Source: Crossaster papposus
Taxonomy: Eukaryota > Echinodermata > Asteroidea > Velatida > Solasteridae
NCBI GenBank assembly: GCA_037893245.1
Contig: JBAIAA010000507.1
Coordinates: 806,001 to 870,000, forward strand
DNA length: 64,000 bases
Reading direction: 5' to 3'
The translations under genes and the position numbers were made by a program. Positions 38,401-47,400 of this stretch are shown in pieces. How positions within the stretch are numbered: position 1 is the first letter of the stretch; each line of letters starts with the position of its first letter. The notes below the pieces were generated by a model that did not search any database, was not told where the DNA came from, and saw only the letters and a program-made list of their open reading frames with translations.

Positions 38401-41400
38401 TACTTTTGAGATAATCGAGGTCAAAGGTCAAGGTCACCTTAAATGACCCTGATTTGGGTCAACACATAAAATAATGTCAAGTGACATATTGGTGGATAGA
38501 GAATTATGTGCTCTTTCTAACGATACCTCACTTGCTGAGATCGAACCATTCTGTAGGGGTATTTGGCCATTTTTAGGTAGATTGGTGGGTTTTGGTCGCA
38601 AAACCCCCTAAAACTTCAAACTGCTCCAGTTCCTACACAAATGACCGAATTTCGCTAATATTTTGCGTATCGGAGTTTCTCATGCATGAGTACCTAGCCA
38701 CACACCAAATTTCATCAAAATCGGAGGGGGTCGAGCAAAAAAGTGTGCGGAATGACGTGGAATGACCCTTTAGTAAGAAGGGATTTGTTTTCTAACGGTA
38801 AGCAGAGCCAAGAAATTAGGCCCAGGTTGCGTCAAGGCTATCATTCGCCTCGACTACACCGTGCAGGATGCTGAGGCGCAAATTAGGTGCGGAGGCGCCG
38901 TGTGCCGGATCGCAGAAACGGATCGGAAAACTCGGAGAAATCAGGTGAACGGTAGCAGCCGCTCGCTCTCCCACAGGGAACAATCTTGACAGCCTTGGTC
39001 AATTGCTACATTGCGGGAAAACTCGCAGGCACCGAATTACACCTGCGTTGAATACATGAGCAATATTCTCGAGCCCTTTTATTTTTAAAAGAGACAATTA
39101 GCAATCCACGTCGGATTGATTTCATCAATCTAGGCAAATTGTCTGCTTCGTGGTGGATTGATTTGTCCTTACAAGCCAGCAGCGTATGCCGACATTCAAA
39201 CTGTTTGTTTAAAAGTATAGTATATATTATATATATTAGATATATTAGGCCCTCTTAACTAATTTGATTTGTATATTTCAGGTCATTCCAGCCAGTAATC
39301 AGTTTGCAGCAGTTTTAATCTTAATCATGTTTAAAGGTATGATACACCATTGGTAATTGCTTGAAATATGATGAATGGGTGGACTTGGGGGTGGTATTTT
39401 ATACTAAATATTGTTTAACTGACCTATCAGAAGTTTTACAATCATGGATGCTGAAAAAAGCAATAAAAACTGCGTTTGTTTTCAACCGGCGTCAGGCAGT
39501 TGTTATTATATTATTTCTTAATAATTTGGTAGTAAAATGTATCGAAATTTGCAAATGGTGTATCCCACCTTTAAATATTGAAATACAACACGCAGCACCC
39601 GTATGATTAGAAATCAGAGGGACACGTTTGACTCGCAGTGGTCGGTCCTATTACCCCAACTAATTTGCCCGAGGAAGTCTGTATAGATCTATCGGAACTA
39701 TACGTGTAGCAGCCCGTTACATGCAAGATAAAACAACTGGTCTATTTGACTTACCCCGCTGTCTTGGACCGACAGAAATGCAGATGTCGCCCCCAGAATT
39801 CTCTGGTAAAAGAAGAGCAAATTATCACGCTAATATGCATATAGATTTTTCGTCACCGTTTTCACAAAAAGAGGCGAATTTAGCTTTTCACGGTCTGAAC
39901 AAACTTTCGAGAAAATCGCGTGTAAAGTTGGTCTGTTTTCGTTTGGCAGTTTGAAACCTAAATATCCATAGAATATACAAGATTAAGGTATCATGGGAAA
40001 GAAGAGATTATAATATTCTTAAATATAGCAAACTTTAAAAAAAAAATGATGATTAGTTTTGCAGAATTAATTAATTATTAGAAGCGCCATTTTCGTGAAA
40101 ACGAAAAAAACCCGATAAATTTGCAAATTTGCCCCTGTGGCTGTGAGAGTCAGAAATGTATACATTTCTCCACTGGGCCCCAAATTTGCCTCTTCGTGAA
40201 AATGCTAAAAGCCAATATGCGCCAAATTCGTCTAAATTCGCCTCTTCGTGGAAACGCTAAAGTCAGTACACGCACCAAAGCGCCCCTTTATAAACACGTT
40301 GAAGTCAACGCTATTTTTAATTTGCTACTTTGTGAAAACGATTCACTCTTTCAATCTTACTCTTCCTTCAAACTTCCATTTGAACAAAAAAAGTCACAAA
40401 TTTTGAAAAACGGAGAGGAACACATACCTTCGTAGCATTTATGAGGGTATCGGTAGACGTATTTCCAGCCGAAATGTCCAACGATTCCAGTTGCTTCTGG
40501 AGCGAATCCTCTATTTCGTTGACGATGTTGGCCTTCGTAGTCTTCTGCTCGGGTTTTTTCGCCGTGTTAGCGTTCGGTGTTGTCCCTGCCAAGATGCGGT
40601 TTATTTGTAAATAAGAGATTTGTAAATAAGAGATGCACGATATGATTAAACTTGACAATGAGGAAACCGTAATTACAATTTTTTCAATAAACATAGTTTT
40701 TAGTTTACAATTAGACGAGTATGTTTCCGAAATGATTACATTTTGAACACAATGCTTCCTTTTTTTAAACGCAATTTCGCCTATCACAAGGCCGCTGATC
40801 GCCACTCGAGGTGTGGGCTACCAGGGCAAGGTGTGGAAGAACCAGCCCCTCACACTGAAACAAGACAATCTGATCTCTTTACAGCACGAATAGGGTTGGG
40901 GTGGGTAACTAGTCCACAGCAAGGCATTAATAATGCATCTACCCATGTTATGTGTAGAAGTGTCATGGCCTAGGCTGGGCTGGAACCCCCAACCTGCAGA
41001 ACTACCCACAGACCACGAACTCAATGCTTCATCCAGACCACTATAGCATGCAGCATTCTTACCTGATGTTGTTGAGAAATCTTCAGCAGTGGAGCTCGGT
41101 TGCGCGGAGGTTTGTACGGTCGTGGGTATACCACTAGTCAATCCCTTCACCGTTGTACCTTTACTGGGGTCTTCTGTGGAGGTCTGTATGGTGCTAGCCT
41201 CCTCACCAGTCGTTGTTTCTGGTGTTATGAGAAGAAGAAAAAAGCTTTAATTTGTGTAAGCTACATCAATGCGCCGTATTTCTGGCCGCATGAGGGCGCT
41301 GTCAGACGCCATTTTCTGGGTACCCAAAACAGGCAAAATCGCGTTTATTGAAGTAGTTTTATTAACTTTACTTTATCTAAAAACTGAATATTAGAAAGAA

Positions 41401-44400
41401 AAACAATTTGAAGCTGTAAGAATATTTAAACTGACGTGAATCATCTCCTAATCACTTTTAATTATACCCCAAAATACCGTGAGCACAGCGCCCTCAACGT
41501 TAAATAATACGGCCTATTATGTTTTCACGACCAAGTTCGTACGAAAAACATTCAAATTCGTTTTTGAATGTACACATTCAAGCGATTTTGGCCGTGGTGC
41601 CAATTATGCAGTTCTTATTCACCTTCAAGGCTTTCGGTTTTGTTTAAAATTCGTGTGACATTCAAATTGTTTGCACATTTAAATACTCTTTGAGTGCATG
41701 TATACTAATTTGGATAGTCATTTTGTTTAAATCGCACGACGGAAGAGCATTGTTGCGTACTCCAAACAAAAAGAAAATTGAATGACATTTATTTGGAGCG
41801 TCATTTAAATTCGTGGGAAACAGGTTTTTTGCAGACTTGCGAGCCAAAGTGGCTACACACAGGGCACTTTTGAGGAATCATTGGTTTTATATTACCCAAT
41901 TCAAAATCACTTGATTTGTTTTACCATTAACATATCATTATGGTTTATAGCTTTACCGCTATTTAATTACACTTGGTCGACTTTAAACGCCCGGTAAAAT
42001 GTGACTATTTCCATAAATTTTTATAAATTTTATATTTATAAATTACCCGCCGACTCCAACGGGCGTAATACAAGCCATAGAAATTGAACAAAGATGAACA
42101 ATTCCACGGCTAGATAAGCATCTTCGCTAGTACCCTGTACATTGTTGTTATAACGAACCGCAGAAAGAAAGCTTCCTTTAATTTAAACACATTACTTCAT
42201 GCTGAATTCGTAACAATATCTTGGGTTTCCTAATAACAAAAGCCTAACGTGACGACCGGTCGTCATCTGGCCAACGATTGGACGGGGCCCCGGTGGGCGG
42301 GCCGTATTGTTTTGCACGCCTTTTGATTGGATAGGAGACGTACATCGTTTACCATGTCGTATGAAACCGTCTAAAACAAAAGAACACTAATTATTCCTGA
42401 ACCGTGTTCCTTCTTCTTGATTCGCCAGACGGGTAAACATTTTCGAACAAGTTTAAACATTACATTTTGACTCGCGTGGGATTCGTCTTAACATGTCGAC
42501 CGTGTTGGTATCGCCATCATCCGTGTTAGAGCTGTGTTAGAGCTGTATTAGGTCGCGAGGGGCTCGTGTCGCTATTCGCCTTTAATCGTCTTTATTTATT
42601 CACTGCTATATTCAAATTGCCTACGTGTCGAAAACAAACAATTCGATGTCAAGAATATCAACCGTATACGAGGCATGTACCATTATTAATCATTACGGTT
42701 AATGGATTCGACTGAACAGGAGTTATAATCGAGCGGCCAATACAAATTAAATTGTAACATGTCATAGGCTGCGTTATGACAACAATGCACAGTGAAATAG
42801 TAATTACCAGTTTGAGACAGAATGCTTATTTTAATTTAGTGTTTTTAAATGCAAACCTTAATAATTGAAATGCTGTTTGAGTGCACCGATTTATAATTTG
42901 GAGGGTTATTTTAGTTTATTTATTTTGTTATCGCACGACGGATGAGCAGTGGAGCTCGGTTGCGCGGTGGTTTGTACGGTCGTGGATATATCAATAGTCG
43001 ATCCCTTCACCGTCGTTTTAGGACCAGCAATAGTTGTACCCTTATCGGGGTCTTCTGATGTTATGAGAACAATAAAAACAGCTTTAATTTTTGTAATCTA
43101 CATCAATTATGTTTTCACGATCAAGTTCGTACAAAAAACATTCAAAATCGTTTTTTAATGCACACATTCAAGCGATTTTGGCCGTGGTGCCAATTAAGCA
43201 GTTCTTATTCACCTTCAGGGCTTTCTGTTTTGTTTAAAATTCGTGTGACATTCAAATTGTTTGCACATTTAAATACTCTTTGAGTGCATGGATACTAATT
43301 TGTATGGTCATTTTGTTTAAATCGCACGACGGAAGAGCATTGTTGCGTACTCAAAAAGAAAGAAAATTGAATGACATTTATTTGGAGCGTCATTTAAATT
43401 CGTGGGAAACAGGTTTTTTGCAGACTTGCGAGCTGAAGTGGCTACACAGGACATTTTTGAGAAATCATTGGTTTCATTACCCAATTCCAAATCACTTAAT
43501 TAGTTTTATCCATTAACATATAATTATGGTTTATAGCTTTACCGCTTTTTAGTTACACTTGGTCGACCTTAAACGCCTTGTAAAATGTGACTATATTCAT
43601 GACAGGGTTCCTGGGCCGATATTCATAAATTCCCCTCTGACTCAAACGGGCGTAATACAAGCCATAGAAATTGAACAAAGATGACAAATTCCACGGCTAG
43701 ATAAACATTCTCGCTAGTACCCTGTATATTGTTGTTATAACAAACCGCAGAAAGAAAGCTTCCTTTAATTTAAACAAATTACTTCATGCTGGATATGTAA
43801 CAATATCTTGGGTTTACTAATAACAAAAGCCTAATATGTAACGACTGGTCGTCATCTGGCCAACGATTGGACGGGGCCCCAGTGGGAGGGCCGTATTGTT
43901 TTGCACGGCTTTTGATTGGATAGGAGACGTACGCCGTCCACCATGTCGTATGAAACCGTCTAAAACGAAAGAACACTAATTATTCATGAACCGTGTCCCT
44001 TTTTCTTGATTCGCCAGACGGGTAAACATTTTCGAACAAGTTTACCAATTAAATTTTGACTCGCGTGGGATTCGTCTAAAGGCCCAGTCAAACCTGGCTT
44101 GCGACCAGGTTACAACCTAGCTGCGACTGAAAAATGTTGCAATTCTGGGCAAATCGTACAAAGAGCGTGCGACTAATCGAGCGGCCAATACAAAATTTAA
44201 TGGTAAAATGTCATAAACTGCATTAGGACAACAATGAACAATGAAATGTTAATTACCAGTTTGAGACAGAATGCTTTTTTTAATATCGTCTTTTAAAATG
44301 CAAACCTTAATAATTGAAATGCTGTTGGAGTGCACCAATTTATAATTTGAAGGGTTATTTTGTTTAAATCGCACGACGGAAGAATATTTTTGCGTACTCA

Positions 44401-47400
44401 AAAAACGAAATTGAATGAAATTGATTTGGAGCACCATTTCAATTCGGTAGCTGAAGTGGCTACAGGGCACTTTCGAGGAATTTTGTGTTTCATTACCCAA
44501 TTCCAAATCACTTTTGTTGTTATCCATTAACATATAATTATGGTTTATAGCTTTACCGCTATTTAGTTACACTTGGTCGACCTTAAACGCCTTGTAAAAT
44601 GTGACTATTTTCATGGCAGGGTTCCTGGGCCGATATTCATAAAAGCCTGCTAGCTTAGCCTAGCTTAGGCCTTAGCAGCCTGCTAATTCGCAGTTTGCTT
44701 CTCCGTGGTTACCAACTAATGTTGTATACATAAAACCTTGCTAAAAATGTTGCCAGCTATAGTTAGCAGCTAGATATTTTAAGCACGCAGCTAGGACATT
44801 ATACCGGCAGTTCGTCAAACAAACAAAAGCAGGGAAATGTTAATTTGCATGTCAATAGGACTGGTGATGTTTTGGATGGGTCAAATAGCTTTTAGGAACA
44901 GCAGTAAATCTGATACATGAGGCGCGCGTATAACGTGTGCATTGAAATCTACACAAGCATGGAAATGTGGAGGGTAAACATGGTAAAGGAAAAAAACGTA
45001 AAACCAATCGTGGTGATGAAGACAACTTATTTTATAGCGGAAAAGTAATGCCTCAGTCACATTTGCCGCGGCGGCCGTGTGGTCTAAAATATCTACGACC
45101 GATAGCAGCATTCCCACGGTCACATACTGTAGCAGTCACATTTTATGTTAGGGTAGCCGTACGGCGTATTTTGAATTTGTGGAGACAGAAAACCTACGGC
45201 TGCTGTACGGCCTTTAAAGTTATGGCGCACGGTCGCCTTAGGGCGTCCCTGCGGCGGCCGTTGTTTTTTTGATAAATAGCAAGGTAGCCGCTACTGGTAT
45301 CTATACCCGCTCTACCCATGGCGCAGACTGCCACTTTTCGAAGATAGATATGCACTTTTCTTCAACATATTACGTAATCCGTTGTAATTAGAATGATGTA
45401 CGGCTAGACCACTAAACATCGGCTAAGCAGGAACTTGTACACGGCTGGATAAACAGCCGATTATTTTCTTACTGAATTGCGATGATCTCAGGGGTTTATC
45501 CACACGCGCACTTCTCTGTTTTAGCCACCGTACATTAGTTGTACGTGACTAAAATAATCCGGGGATCATCACCGTTTATGAATTTGGCCCAGTTTCTAGT
45601 TTACGTAATTAAGGTGTAAATATAATTTCCTAAGTACCAGGTAACTTTTTACACAACTGTCATGAAACCTTTTACCAAACAAGAGTTATGTACTTTTTTT
45701 ACATAATAGCAAGCGAGTTTGTATAGTAAACATGGTATTTTTTACATAACCTGTGTAATTGGTTTTTTTGACAGTGCAGTGTAAATACAAGTCGGTGAAG
45801 GGCAATGAAAGAATCCAAATATAGAATCCGAATATAGAATTATATAATTGTATTTCATAAAAAAGAAGAAACCAGCAAATTGCCTACGCGTCGACCTTTA
45901 AAAAAAAACCGTGGTAGTTACAATAGCTCGATGTAATTAATATATTTCTGTGACGTCATCTATTGTCAAAAGTGTAGGTTATTTTCACGAATCTACAGCA
46001 AACTGTCGATTCGTCACGAATCGACAGTTTTGTTGTGAGCGAGGTGTCACCTCGAGGAGACACGAACCGAACTACTGATGCCTTCCATTCGTTGTACATG
46101 TACATCGACTAAATATACATGTACGCATGGATAACTTTACGAATCCACACGTATTCATAAACGTGGGAATTGCGGCAAGCTAGGAATCTTATTTGAACAA
46201 ACCTTTGTTGTTAACAAAAAATAGATTAAGTAGGGTATAGACGATGTGCCCTCTGACGTCACGTGTTTACATCTGTATTCAAATGTGCCCGGCAGTGATG
46301 CGCACCCATCGTGTTTTACATAAACTTTGCTTAAAGAGTGACGTCGCAGGTCCGATCGTCTTTGAATTATGTGACCTCTGATGTCATCACTTAACCAAAT
46401 TTATGTAAAACATGATGCGTGCGCATATTGACGGGCACATTTGAATACAGATGTAAACAGAGGCACATCGTCTATATAGATTCGTGCAACAATGGACTCG
46501 GCTTCGCCTCGTCCATTATTTGCACGAATCTACAGTTTCTCGTCCATTCTCCTTGATAGAATATCAACCGTATACGAGGCACGTACAAAATAATAATTAC
46601 GGTCAATTGGTTCGCCTGAATGGGGGTAATAATCGAGCGGCCAACACGAACCAAAGTGCCCGAGCCGAAGGCGATGGTAATTATCAGCACCCAGACTCCA
46701 AGCGGTATTAAACAGAGTGATTAATACCGACCGAACACACATTTATTCCATTACTAAATATCTTTTTTGTAAAATTCAGCCCCAAAAGCCCCGAAAATTG
46801 TCGCAAGTAACTTTCGGTGTTTTGATGATGCTGTGTGTGTCAAATGACATGTTTCCGCCTCTGTCGCTCTACACAGTACATGCAATAAAGCGTATTGCGT
46901 TAGTTCCACACGTGCTTCCGCATCAAAAGTAACGTTTTCACCTACTTTTGGTTCCAGTATACATAATGGGAAAACTGTAATTACAAATGTTTCAATATAC
47001 ATAATTTGTTGTTTACAATTGGAAGAGTATGTTAACATTGTTACTAGCGTCTGAATTTATGGGAACTGAAAAAGCGCATGACGTGAACGAGAAATATCGT
47101 GCCAAATATTGACCTCTCACTTCTAAAATAAAAAATACATGTGTGCTCTGAAACTCGGAGCACTCGTACACAGACGACAATTTATGAAATAATGTTGTGG
47201 CGGTCATTGGCCTAAACTTAAATAAACTTGAAGGACTTTTTTGTTAACAAACAAATCTAAAATAACCGTCGATAAGAATTGTAGCATGATCCAAACGAGC
47301 TCGAATGAATCTAGAATCTATCGGAGGTATAGGTAGGTAAATCTTTGCGCCGTTAATCCAACTTCCTTGGATTTTTTTAGTATGTCATTCTAGGGACCTT

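Larger units (their letters stand above)
36527..38768. mobile_element. 2.24-kb element with >500-bp inverted arms and THAP relic
   Basis: Starts GGGTCATTCTACGTCATTCC; the right end mirrors it. The arms match from 36527 to about 37090 and from about 38195 to 38768. It is flanked by TTTA at 36523-36526 and 38769-38772. The unique centre encodes a THAP domain. THAP domains bind DNA in P- and Kolobok-type transposases; the 4-bp T/A target is closer to Kolobok (TTAA) than to P (8 bp). The transposase core is missing, so this is a deletion derivative. Confidence 0.85.
36321..38828. mobile_element. Outer inverted-repeat element split by the THAP element
   Basis: AACCTGGGCCCAATTTCTTG at 36321 mirrors the stretch ending at 38828 (CAAGAAATTAGGCCCAGGTT). 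Between them lie about 200 bp of its own sequence on the left, the 2242-bp inner element, and about 60 bp on the right. The inner element was therefore inserted into this one. Confidence 0.75.
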
